Shown: positions 22,701 through 34,700 of the stretch, in pieces | Position numbering within the stretch: position 1 is the first letter of the stretch | How the letters are laid out: the number at the start of each line of letters is the position of its first letter | DNA from: Sceloporus undulatus | Lineage: Eukaryota; Chordata; Lepidosauria; Squamata; Phrynosomatidae | Length of the DNA: 64,000 bases | Direction of reading: 5' to 3' | Assembly: GCF_019175285.1 (NCBI RefSeq) | Contig: NC_056524.1 | Span: 101,774,921 to 101,838,920 of the forward strand | Position numbers and translations under genes: made by a program | Notes under the pieces: generated by a model | What the model saw: only the letters and a program-made list of their open reading frames with translations | The model's database searches: none | What the model was told of the DNA's origin: nothing

Positions 22701-25700
22701 CTGTCAAAACTTCACACCCCACATCCCACACTCGCAATCAATCATCACGCCATGACCAAAGCAGACCCCAAATCTAAAAAACCACCCCATGGATCACACG
22801 CTATGACCGCAATCAAGGCCACGTCAAAAAACTCACACCCCAAACCACCACACTCGCAAATCATCACACCCATGACCAAAGCAACCCCATGAGTCAACAC
22901 TCATGGCCCGCTCAAATCAAGGCCAGACTTTCAAAACGCACACCCCCAAACCCACCTCTCAAAAGCATCAACACCCATGACCAAAGCACCCCAGGTCCAC
23001 TCTATGGCCCGCATCAAATCAAGGCCAAACGTTCAAAACTCACACCCCACACCCCCACTCTCAAATATAAAAGAAAAAGTGTTTTTCTATCTGTGATGGG
23101 TCTTGGAAATCTGGTCTGGGCATCTCGGAGTGAGGCAGAGGGGAGGAGGAGGAGAGGGCAGCCCAAAAGCCAAATTTAAACCAAGTCAAGCAATTTAAAC
23201 CACGGCAGCACAAGTCAAGCAATTTTAAAACGCACGGCAGCCCATGTTATCAATTAACAAGCAAGTTAACCATTCAGCCAGTGGTGAGCCATGCCACCAG
23301 TTTAACAAAGTTAAACCATTGTTTTTAAAAAAAAAAAATGTGTTTTTTTTAAGGGTCAAGCCTTTTTTAAGGGTCACCTTTGCCCTTCGTGGAGGACGTT
23401 CTCCCGCTCTAGGAAGAACTGGTCCAAGATGTCTGCTTTTGCCGGCCCTTAAGCAGGGTCTTAAAATGGCTAAGGCAACTTATCAAAATTCAAGGGCATG
23501 GCTGGTGAGCACCTTTCTCAGGGGGTGCTTCTCCCACATATGAGACACATTTGTGGAAATTGCGCAAAATGGGCTTTATTTCTGCCTTGGCAAAAATGCC
23601 CCTGCAGCCTCCTCCTGCTGGGCCCCTGTCCGAAATGGAGCAACGATCCTCATCCACAGGCCGAGTGTTCATCGCCGCCAAGGCTCAGGTCCTCTTTTGA
23701 CAGGTTCCTCGTTTTGCTCCTCGATGATTCCTCCACGTCCTCGTTGTCCCACGTCGAGTCCCCAGGACCTTGCGATGGAACATCTCGTGCACGCTCCGTC
23801 TTCTTCACCCTGGCGCATCACCCTCGGTCTGCGAACCCGTCCAAGGAGAAGCATCAGGCAACAGCTTCCTCCTCCCGCAGACAATCAGGTTGCGCCTGGT
23901 GATCTCCTGCCCAGGGGCCAAGTCCACCATCTTCAAGCACATGAAAGATATCAAAGATTGCTGCTTCCCAGAACTCTCGAAGGGTCCAGCGTGTGCTCTC
24001 CGGCACATCGAAACAACGCTTGAAAGTGCTTGGTTAGACTTTCTTGAAGTTGGCAATCACCTGCTGGTCATTGGTTTGCAAGAGGAGGTCCGTGTTGGTG
24101 GCAGAAACGGGACCTGATGAAAGGAGACTCCGCGAGGATGTACTTCTCAGGCCTCGGGTGGCGCAGGAGCAGTGTCCCAGAGAGGAGGGGCACTCAAGGG
24201 CAAATCCTAGTCTCCAGGTAACCAGCTTCACTGTCGTGGCAAAGACACTGTTGATCACTCCCGAAAGATGCGGGGGACCCATGCGCGGCCATTGGAACGC
24301 ACATCACTGGCCAACCTGTCGTCTGATGTTGTGGGGCCTTGAAGCCCTTGGTTTTGCGAGTGGTACACCACAGGGGCTTGACCTGACAGTCCCCCTGGGC
24401 AGGTGGCACACAACGCAAGTGTGAAGCGGTCCCTTCATAGGCTTTGGCCTGCTGTCTCCTCCCTCTCTCCGGGTGATGTAGGTGCGGCGAGGCATCTTCT
24501 TCTTCCAGAGAGGCCCGTCTCCGCGCAATGGAAACACTTTGCTGCGGGACCGTAGCCTTCCTCCTCCACCTGGCCTTGAACTCGACGACGGAAGGCTTTC
24601 GGCGGACCTGTGGTCCTGACCTGCGACGCCTCGCCGTGACGGACGACAGAGTGGATCCCGGTCCTCTACTTGAACTTTTCGAACCGCCACATGATGCTTT
24701 GAAGTCCGGGGTGGCTGGCTCCTCCTGCGAAGAAGTGTCCCTTCGGCGGCCCTCCTTGCTGCCAGGCTCGAAAATGGTGGTGGCCTTCTCAACAGATGAC
24801 CGAGGGGGTCACAGTGTCCCCGACTCGCATCCTGTTCACTTATCAGAGGAGAAGCAGGTCTCCATCTCCTCGTGCGTCGGTGTCCTCTTGGCTTGGATCG
24901 TCGGCACGCCTTTCGCTGGAGCCACAACAGCTCTGATGCCTCCTCTGCGTTTGAGTACATGGCCGATTGTCGAAGGGTTTCGTCCATACGCCTTCAAGTC
25001 CCACCAAGCGCACCCCCGCTCTGCTTTGCGATGAGTATCCTTCTTGTCACTCCAGGACAAGGAGCCCTCCTTTTTTTCTTCTTCTCACGCCGCTTGCTGG
25101 GAAAGCCCATAGCTCGAGCCTAAAAAGGAAAAAGGCCACAGGCACTGAGCAAAAAGCCCAATTATGGAACCACCCCCACCCCAATGGTCACACTCTCTGG
25201 CCCAAACTGCAAAACTTATCACACACCACACCCTCAAATCATCACAGCCCCATGGCCAAGCACCCCAGAACACAAACCCATAGGCCAAAAACCCCCAAAT
25301 ATAAATGGCCACCCTATGGTGAAGTCTGTGTCACACATGTGAGCATGGGTCAAGTTTGACAAGCCATCACCACAGGTTGAAAACAGGACATCCCCATGAA
25401 GAAAAGAAAGGGGGTGAAAGCAGCAAAAGAAGCCCTCAGCACAAATCAAAAATGCCACCCTATGGGGAGACTCGTGTCCCACAGGGAGCAAGGAAAACTT
25501 TTTAAAGCCACACTCCACCTTTGGAAAAACAAGACATCATAAAGAGAAGCAACCCAGCATCCCAAATCAGGAAAATGCAGCCTAGGTGAGACTCTGTGTC
25601 CCACATGGGAGCAAAGGAAAAGTTAAAAGCAACAATCCACACTTTTAAAACAGACATCCATAAAGAAAGCAACCCACCACATCCCAAACCCCCCCCCAAA

Positions 25701-28700
25701 AAAATCAGAAAATGCCAACCCTATGGGGGAAGACTCTGTGTACCACATGGGAGCAAAGGGAAACTTTTAAAAGCCACACTCCACACTTTTGAAACAGACA
25801 GCCATAAAAGAAAGCAACCCAACACCAGCATCACCAAATAAGAATGCAAACCAAATATGGTGAGACTCGGGTCCCAACATGGGAGCAAAGGAAACTTTTA
25901 AAGCCAACACTCCCACTTTTGAAACAAGACATCCAGAAAGAAAGCAACCCACATCCACATCAGAAAAAGGCAAGCCTATGGTGAGACGCTGTGTCCCACA
26001 TGGGAGCAAAGGAAAACTTTTAAAAGCCACACTCCAACTTTGAAAACAAACATCCATAAAGAAAGCAACCCAGCAGACACAAATCAAAAATGCAAGCCTA
26101 TGGTGAGACTCTGTGTCCCCATGGGGAGGCAAAGGAAAACTGTTAAAAGCCACACTCCACACTTTGGAAAACAAGACAAGCCATAAAGAAATGAAGCGCA
26201 AAAGAATCCCTCATCCACAACTCAGAAATGCACTTTGAAAACAGCACAGCAATGAAGAAAGCAACCAACAACCACCACTCAAAACCACCACCCCACATCA
26301 AGAGCATGCTCACACCCCACAGAAAAGATAAAAATTCCATCCACCTACCTGTAGAGAAGTTTCTGATGGCCGGTCTTGATCCGAAGAATACAACCGGGCA
26401 AAGCCAGAAAAATTCCAAAGCCAGAAAAGTCCAAACAACAGGGGATTTCCAGAGTTTAGAGCTCAGAAGAGACTCGGCCTCACACACGCCACCAGGCCAG
26501 AACAAAGGGGGCAGAATCAAAACAAACGGTTTTGTTCGGAGCAAGACAACCCACCAATTTCTTTAGCCAATCCAGGTGATCAGCTGCTTGATTTGATCAC
26601 GCCAATCAATGCTGCGGACGAAATTCAAAATTCCGCGCCACAGCTAACCCCTAACTCAGCCCAGCCCCCTTTAGCTTTTCCGTTAGCCCTGGAAAAGCCT
26701 ATAACTGCCTTGGCATCGGTTGAATTTCCACGCCGAAATGAAATTTCGTAACCCGAAAAATATTTCGTAAACCCGAAACATTTTTCCCTAGCCAGCTTTT
26801 TCGGATCCCGAAAATGTCCGTAACCCGATCATTTCCTATCCCGAGGCACAAGTGTATGGGGGGGGAGGAACAGTATTCTGGAAGGCAAAAAGGCTGGAGA
26901 AAATAGTCAATTGCATGGAGGGAAACAAGGCAAACAGTGCAAGGAGACCCAAATGTGGGAGGCAAAAAACTTGCACAGGCAGCAGTAAAGGAACAAATGT
27001 TCTTAATGTCTCTACACTAATGCACGAGCATGGAACTACAGATGAACTGAAATCCTAGCACAAACAAAGCAAATATGATATAATTGGCCTCACTGAAACC
27101 TGGGGGATGAGTCTCATACTTGGAATGTAGAAATAGAAGGCTATCACCTTTTTAAGAGAAACAGGCCAAAACGAAAGGAGGAGGAATGCCCTATATGTCA
27201 GGGACTTTAACACCAGTGAAGAGATCCAAGACATCAATCTGGAAGCCAGATGGAGAGCATCTGGATAAAATTAAAGGGGAGGAAACAAAAGGAATGTTAT
27301 GGTGGGAGTCTACTACAGACCCCCAAGTCAGACTGAGGAAGCTGGATGATGCTTTCTAGAACATATGACCACACACTCAGAAAGTAGAGATGGAGGAGTG
27401 ATGGGTGACTCAACTACCCTGATATTTGTTGAAGTCAAACTCAGCCAATCTCAAGGTCAGTAAATCCTCACTTGCCTCGAAGACAATTCATTGTCCAAAA
27501 GGTGGAAGAGGCAACAAGGGGAGATCTGATCCTAACCAACAAGGAGTATTTGGTTAATGGGGTGCAAGTTGGTGGGATCCTTAGGTGGAAGTGACCATGT
27601 TTCTCCTGGAGTTTGTTATACAGTGGAAAGGAGAAGCCAGGCATAGTCCAGACAGCCCATTCTAGACTTTAGGAGAGCGGATTTAAGTAAACTTAGAGAA
27701 AATACTGGGGGTGATCCATGTCAGGAATACTAAAAGAGAAGGAGTTCAAGATGGATGGGAGTTTTCTCAAAGGGAGATACTGAAGGCACAAAATAAAACA
27801 GTTTCCAGTGAAAGAAAATGGTGTAGGTTGCAAGAACCAGGATGGATGACAAAGGAACTTTCAAGCTCAGCTAAATTTTAAACGGACATGTATAAGAAAT
27901 GAAAAAATGGGAAATCACCAAAGAGGAATTCAAAACAAATATCTAGGCAAGTGTAGAGATAAGGTCAGAAAAGCTAAAGCACAGAATGAACTCAGCTTGC
28001 TAGAGAGGTTAAGAACAAACAAAAAGACTTTTATGGATAGGTCCGCACAAAGGAAAGAAGAAGAAACGTAGGACCACTGTGTGGAGAAGATGGCGGCAAA
28101 ATGCTAACAGAGGACAGAGAAAAGGCAGAATTACTCAACACTTTCTTTGCCTCAGTCTTCTCAGAAAAGGCAAAGGGAACTCAACCTGAGGATAAAGGAG
28201 CAGAGGACAGAATAGGGGAATTTCAACACAAAATAAGTAAAAGATAGTACAGGAATTCCTTGTTAATCTAAATGAATTTAAGTCTCCAGGACCAGATGAA
28301 CTACATCCAAGGGTATTAAAAGAACTGGCAAATGTAATATCGGAGCCATTGGCAATAATATTTGAAAACTCCTGGAGAACAGAAGTCTCAGCAGACTGGC
28401 GGAGGGCAAATGTTGTCCCTATCTTCAAAAAGGGGAAGAAAGAGGATCCAAGCAATTATCGTCCAGTTAGTCTGACATCAATACCAGGAAAGATTCTGGA
28501 GCAGATCATTAAACAGAGAATCTGTGAACATCTAGATTGCAATTCCATAATCACAGAAACTCAACATGGGTTTCAGAGAAACAAGTCATGCCAGACAAAT
28601 CTGATCTCTTTCTTTGATAAAATTACTAGCTTGGTAGATGAAGGGAATGCTGTGGATATAGTATATCTTGATTTCAGTAAGGCCTTTGACAGGGCTCCCC

Positions 28701-31700
28701 ATGACATTCTTGCAAATAAGCTTGTAGAATGTGGGCTAGACAAGGCAACTGTTACGTGGATTTGTAATTGGTTGACCGGCCGAACCCAAACGGTGCTCAA
28801 CAATGGCACCTTTTCATCCTGGAGAGAAGTGACCAGTGGGGTCCCATAGGGCTCTGTCCTGGGCCCAGTACTGTTCAACATCTTTATCAATGACTTGGAG
28901 GAAAAAATTGGGGGAATACTTATCAAATTTGCAGATGACACCAAATTAGGAGGAATAGCTAATACTCCAGAGGACAGGATCAAAATTCAAAATGACCTGA
29001 ATAGACTAGACAGCTGGGCCACAGCTAACAAAATGAACTTCAACAGGGAGAAATGTAAGGTACTGCACTTAGGGCAAAAAAATGAAATGCACAGATATAG
29101 GATGGGGGACACCTGGCTTAAGGACACAACATGTGAAAGGGATCTAGGAGTCCAAGTAGACCACAAGGTGAACATGAGTCAACAGTGCGATGCAGCAGCT
29201 AATAAGGCCAATGCGATTTTAGGCTGCATCAATAGAAGTATAGTGTCTAGATCAAGAGAAGTAATAGTGCCACTGTATTCTGCTTTGGTCAGGCCCCACC
29301 TGGAATATTGTGTCCAGTTCTGGGCCCCACAATTCAAAAAGGACATTGAGAAACTGGAGCGTGTCCAAAGGAGGGCGACTAAAATGGTGAAGGGTCTGGA
29401 AACCTTGCCCTATGAGGAACGCCTTAGGGAGCTGGGGATATTTAGCCTGGAGAAAAGAAGGTTAAGAGGTGATATGATAGCTCTGTTTAAATATTTGAAG
29501 GGATGTCATACTGAGGAGGGAGCAAGCTTGTTTTCTGCTGCTCCAGAGACTAGGACCCGGAGCAATGGATGCAAGCTGCAGGAAAAGAGATTCCACCTCA
29601 ACATTAGGAAGAACTTCCTGACAAAAAGGGCTGTTCGACAGTGGAACACACTTCCTTGGAGTGTAATGGATTCTCCCTCCTTGGAGGTCTTCAAACGAAG
29701 GCTGGATGGCCATCTGTCGGGGATGCTTTGATTTGGATTTCCTGCATGGCAGGGGGTTGGACTGGCTGGCCCTTGTGGTCTCTTCCAACTCTATGATTCT
29801 ATGAGCTGACATGACCTGCAGCTAATGGCATGCATGTTAAGATCACTGAGGCTGAGTTTGATAGCAATAATGCTATCAAAAAAGGATGGGAACGCTTAGG
29901 CATATCCAGGGCTAACATTCAATAGTAATCGGCTTGTCAGTTCAGGATAATCCCAGGCTCTCAGGTTTCTAGGAAGGCCCCTGTTTATGCAACAAGTACC
30001 AGCCACAGTTGCTTACAATTTGAAATTCAAACATACACAGAGAGAACATATCTTCCCACTTGGAAATTAAGACTTAGCAAAAGGAGCTGTTCCCAGATCA
30101 AAATGAAACAAGAGAGGATTCTTTCCTCTCTCTTTATTAGGGAGATGGGACAAGGAACATTTTAAATATAGCCTACTTGCTTCTAGCCAGAAGTTGGATG
30201 CAGATGAAAGCAGAGGCTGAGCACCTCTGCCATAATGAATGTGAGGGAAAGATAAAATTAAGGGGCAAAACAGAAGGGCACGAAAAAGCAGCTTGAAGTT
30301 GCCTTTTCCAAAGTTGCACTGAGCCTCCACCAACTGCACCGCCTGCTCCCAAGGTGGCTGGAGTGCTCATATCGTGACCACATGGGGTGGCTTGCAGTGC
30401 TTTTTACTGTTACTTTTTACTGTTTCCCCCACCATCCCTGTGCACTTTTGCAGGAGTGAACCACCAGCAACTGCCATCCCATTAGATGGTGTAGCACTTC
30501 ACCAGGTGATTTTTGCCTGACAGAACTACTTCCGTCAAACAAAAACGGCGTCTGTCAGGACTGGATGGGGACGGCTGCACGCCGGAGGACGGAACGGGGC
30601 CTGTTGGAGGATGTATTTGTGTATGATAAACTCCATTTTCTGCCGGACGTACACACACACGAGCGTCCTCCTTCAGTTCCCCAAATGTTTAAAAATACGT
30701 GTGCGATAAGGTCCTGACAGTGTTCTCTGTTTTGTGTTGTACTCATATTCATGAGAGGTGTCACATGTTCTCTTTTGGGCATTGCCATCCTCACTGCTTG
30801 GGTACGGCACATCTGTTCCTTTTAAATGCACTCCTGCAACAGGGTGTTTACATGCACAATTAGGGTTAGGGTTTGGAGAGAATGGCCCTTTAGAACCACC
30901 CTGATGTCGGTGCATTTATACGTATATGTGAAGGTGTGCACTTTCCAGGAAGAAGCAGAAAAATCCAACTCCTTTTTAATCCAGTCTTTCTTCCTGTAGC
31001 ACGATTTGGGTGTACTTTCAGGCCGGCTTTAAGGCACACGCTTTCTAAATGCCCAGCCTTGAAGCCAGCCAGAAACCTTCTTATTTTGACCATCTGTTTC
31101 ACCTCTAAATAAGTAAATCATAGACACACACCCCTTTGCAGTGTGTTTGCAAGTTGCAGCAACTAGTGAATTAATCCTTGGAAATTTCCTATTGTCCAGA
31201 GGTGAGTTCTCCAAAACTGGAGCGTATGCACCCTTGTCTCCTGCCTGGAGATGACCATTGGAAACTGGTGAGTTAAGTTCCTTGAGATCTGGCAACTGTT
31301 ATTGTGTGTCTTCAAGTCATTTCTGGCTTACAATGATCCTAAGGCAAACCTATCATGGGGTTTTCTTAATTTGTTCAGAGCAGGATTGGCTTTGCCTTCC
31401 TCTGAGGCTAAGAGAGTGTGATCTTTCAAAGGTCACCTAGTGGGTTTCCAAGACTGAGCAGCGACCTGAAGTATTGTCTACAAAATGGTAATACAATGCA
31501 CAAACCACTATACAATACTCGCTCTCTTTGTTATCCAACTTCAGTCAGGGTTTTATAACATAATGTTTTGTCTCCTTTAATTTAAGATTTTTATGGAAAC
31601 ACAGGCCTTGCCAACCTCTGCCTTGCCAAATCAAGCCCAAAGTCCCAGTATCAATACATGAAGTTTCTCTCTGAGGTCACCTATCCATGTTTACAATACA

Positions 31701-34700
31701 TGACAGAGGCTGTGAGGTGAGGAGCAAAAAAAACTTTATGCTGTCAAGTTGCTTTTCACTTACAACTGTATGGATGAGAGACGCCCAAGTGACCCAGTTA
31801 TTAACAGCTCTGCTCAAGCCTTAAAAACTCAGTGCTGCAAGCTCTTTTGCTTAGTCAATTGATTTGTAGTGCAATCTTCCTTTTTTCGTATTACCTTCAA
31901 CTTTATTAGCCTTTCCAATGAATCATATCATCTTATGATATACCAAAGTACAACAGCCACAATTTTGTCATGGCTTCAAGTGAGATATCAAGCTTGATTT
32001 GTTGTATGATTTTCTTTTATTTTTGGCAGTCTATGGTACTCGGTTGCCCGCAAAGATGTACTGGCTTGGAGAGCTTCCACACTAGTAGCAGTCTAACTTT
32101 AACAAACTGGGGAAATTTGGCTTGGCTTGCAAGGAGGGATAACATCAGGATTGAAAGCACAAATTATATCAGTGTTCACTGATTAAAATTCCACGGAGGT
32201 GTGAACTAATTAAACTTTATTGGGGGAGAATATGAACGAAGACACATACAAGAGACTCACTCTTAACACAGAACATACAGAGCTAACTGAAATGGAAAAG
32301 CGAAAGGAATCAATTCAGTGGATTGGTGTGTAATATCTACCTGTCCTGAAGAATGGTCCATGGGAAGCAGGAGTGACCCAGACCAAGAGTCTGAGGGAAC
32401 AGGAGCAATTGGGGTTGAACAAGAACTATTGGGGGTTGACTGCAGGCTAGATGTTTCTGGTCATGTGTATACTTTAATGTTTATGTGCTGGAGTCAATGT
32501 ACTGTGAGAATATGACAATGGATTTGATATTTATGCTATCTAATTTTCATGTAACTGAAAACAGTATTCTGTTTCAGGGAAGGAAAAAACCAGATTCAGT
32601 CAGTGTTTGGCACTTCAGAAAAAGATATATTTAAGGCCATGTACAGGTAAAAGTAATATATTTCTGTGTTTGCTGCCTGAATATACTCTCTGTAAGGCAG
32701 GGGTAGGCAACCTTTTTGAGCCGGGGGCTGGGTTGCTGTCCCTCAGACAACCGGGGGGGGGGGGGGCCAATAAATAAATAAATAAATAAATAAATGTTTT
32801 TAAAAATTAAATAAATAAATAAGCTGGGACAAATGTAGGACAAAATTTTCAAATGGAGGGCACTTTTTAAATAAAAAATGGAGGACATGCGAAAAAATTT
32901 GCTGATTTTTAAAAAATGTTAAGATAAATGCATGTTTCTGAGGCTTCTATAGACAATTGCCCCACCATGCCCCTTGCGCGAGACGCCAAAGGCCCCAGAG
33001 GCAATCGACGGCAGGACCGGGCTGGGGCCGGTCCCAAACCCTTGCCGGGCTGCATTCGGCCCGCGGGCCGCAGGTTGCCTACCCCTGCTGTAAGGTGATA
33101 CAATCATTATGTACATATGTAAAATATATGAGCCAGGAATATATCCTACCTGAAGGACACAGAATAAAACTTTATACTCACAGAGTTACATGATTAGTGT
33201 GATGCAACACTACAACTGAATACACAAAGATGAAATGCATGTTTTAGTGCACATTGCACATCTGTATCTGCAGTGGCAAAGTATCATAATATGTACAACT
33301 CTGCTTCTGCAACCTTCAACTTAATACAGATTTCCATATCAGACAAAAAGTTCCACCATTTTTGCAGGGAAGTTACACATGAATAGCAGTAGCCCCACCT
33401 TGATTTCCAGTAACCTTTCCAGTACATTTTCATCTTCTTTTTCTATCTTTCTCTTGTTGTTTTTGTCCACTCTAAGAACTCTCTTAGAGTACTGAGTGAC
33501 TTTTTAGAACATGGCAAATGAGGTTAAATGGTTTATTGTTTTTAGTGTTTGTGTGTGTGTGTCTGAAATCAGAATCCTTTCTTTGCTTATTGCAAGGAGT
33601 ATCTTACCTTTAAGGGATGTGGTGGCTCAAGCGGCTAAGATGCTGACTTGGTTGATTGCAACCAAGATCAGCAGGTTGGCAGTTCGAGGCCCAGGTGCTG
33701 CATGATGGAGTGAGCTCCCATCACTAGTCCCAGCTTCTGCCAACCTAGCAGCTCGAAAGTATGCACATGCAAGGAGATATATAAGTACCACTTTGGTGGG
33801 AAGGTAAACAGCATTCTGTGCAATCATGCTGACCACATGATCACAGAGTTGTCTCTGACAATGCTGGCTCTTAGGCTTAGTAACAGAGATGAGCACCACC
33901 CCTTATGGTCAGACATGACTTGACAACTTTGTCAATGGGGAATATCTTTACTGTTATCTTACCTTTGCAGCTGAATATTAGATTTTGTATGTAATCATCT
34001 TTTCTGCTTATTTTCCATTCTGATTTTGATTTTCTAGTTCAAAGGAAGAGCAGCAAAGATTCTCCAATGCCATGGATGATGCCTGGAGTCTGTATGGTGA
34101 GGAAGTAATGTCTGCATTGGATCTTTCTTGTTTCCATGTTGTTTGTGATTTGGGAGGTAAGTAGCAGAAAATCTTGGCTGCTTTTGTTTGGAATTTGATT
34201 TCAGGGATGACCTCTTAGGTTATGTTTTATTTCTGTGATTCTTTGATAGTAAAAGTGGTAGTAATCCCAACCCCATACCACTGTACGTTCTATCATTGCT
34301 TTAATACAGAATGTGTCCTTTATTCAAGAGTCATCAGGGTCTAGTGGTTGGACTATGACTCTGGAGACTTGGGTTTGATTTACTGCCCATTCAGGGTGAC
34401 CTTTGGCAAGTCATACCCTCTTAGCATCTGAGTAAAGCAAAAGCAAACCTCTGAAAAATTTTGAAAAAAAGATCCTGTGATGGGTTCAGTTTATGTTAGG
34501 GTCACTGCCATTTCCTCCTCTGGCTATGGATGTAATTCTTTGCTGATTTCATTCTGAAAGGAAGCCATGAGTAATTTTAACAGTTTCTTCCCAATGCAAA
34601 ATAAAAGTTTCAAAAACTTTTCATTTATTAAAAGGCTACTTGCATTTTGGGATATATTCTGTTCCAAATTTGCTTGTAATTTTCCTTCTTTCCGTCCGAC

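Larger units (their letters stand above)
21645..26830 (-). mobile_element. Large Tigger/pogo-like DNA transposon nested in CR1
   Basis: The putative termini carry ATCGGGTT (21646-21653) and AACCCGAT (26822-26829), with several CGGGTT/CGAAA motifs near both ends. A decayed pogo-type transposase lies on the minus strand (23500-25120) between two tandem-repeat arrays. CR1 ORF1 ends at the left border and CR1 ORF2 starts just past the right one, so this element inserted into the CR1. The 5.2 kb length is large for Tigger. Ends are approximate and no target TA could be fixed. Confidence 0.55.

Noticed and set aside
24304-24987. 227-residue Arg-rich minus-strand frame
   Set aside because: It is a wrong-frame reading of the frameshifted Tigger-like transposase; neighbouring frames carry the recognisable motifs.
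22040-26230. Direct-repeat arrays that superficially resemble a CRISPR
   Set aside because: Units of 90-145 bp diverge along their whole length with no constant-repeat/variable-spacer pattern, and the genome is vertebrate.
13711-31586. Search for a diverged unit B exon 2
   Set aside because: No segment resembling ACELGVFDLL or MERLLEACVGLKLL was found on either strand outside the gap; hence the gap explanation.
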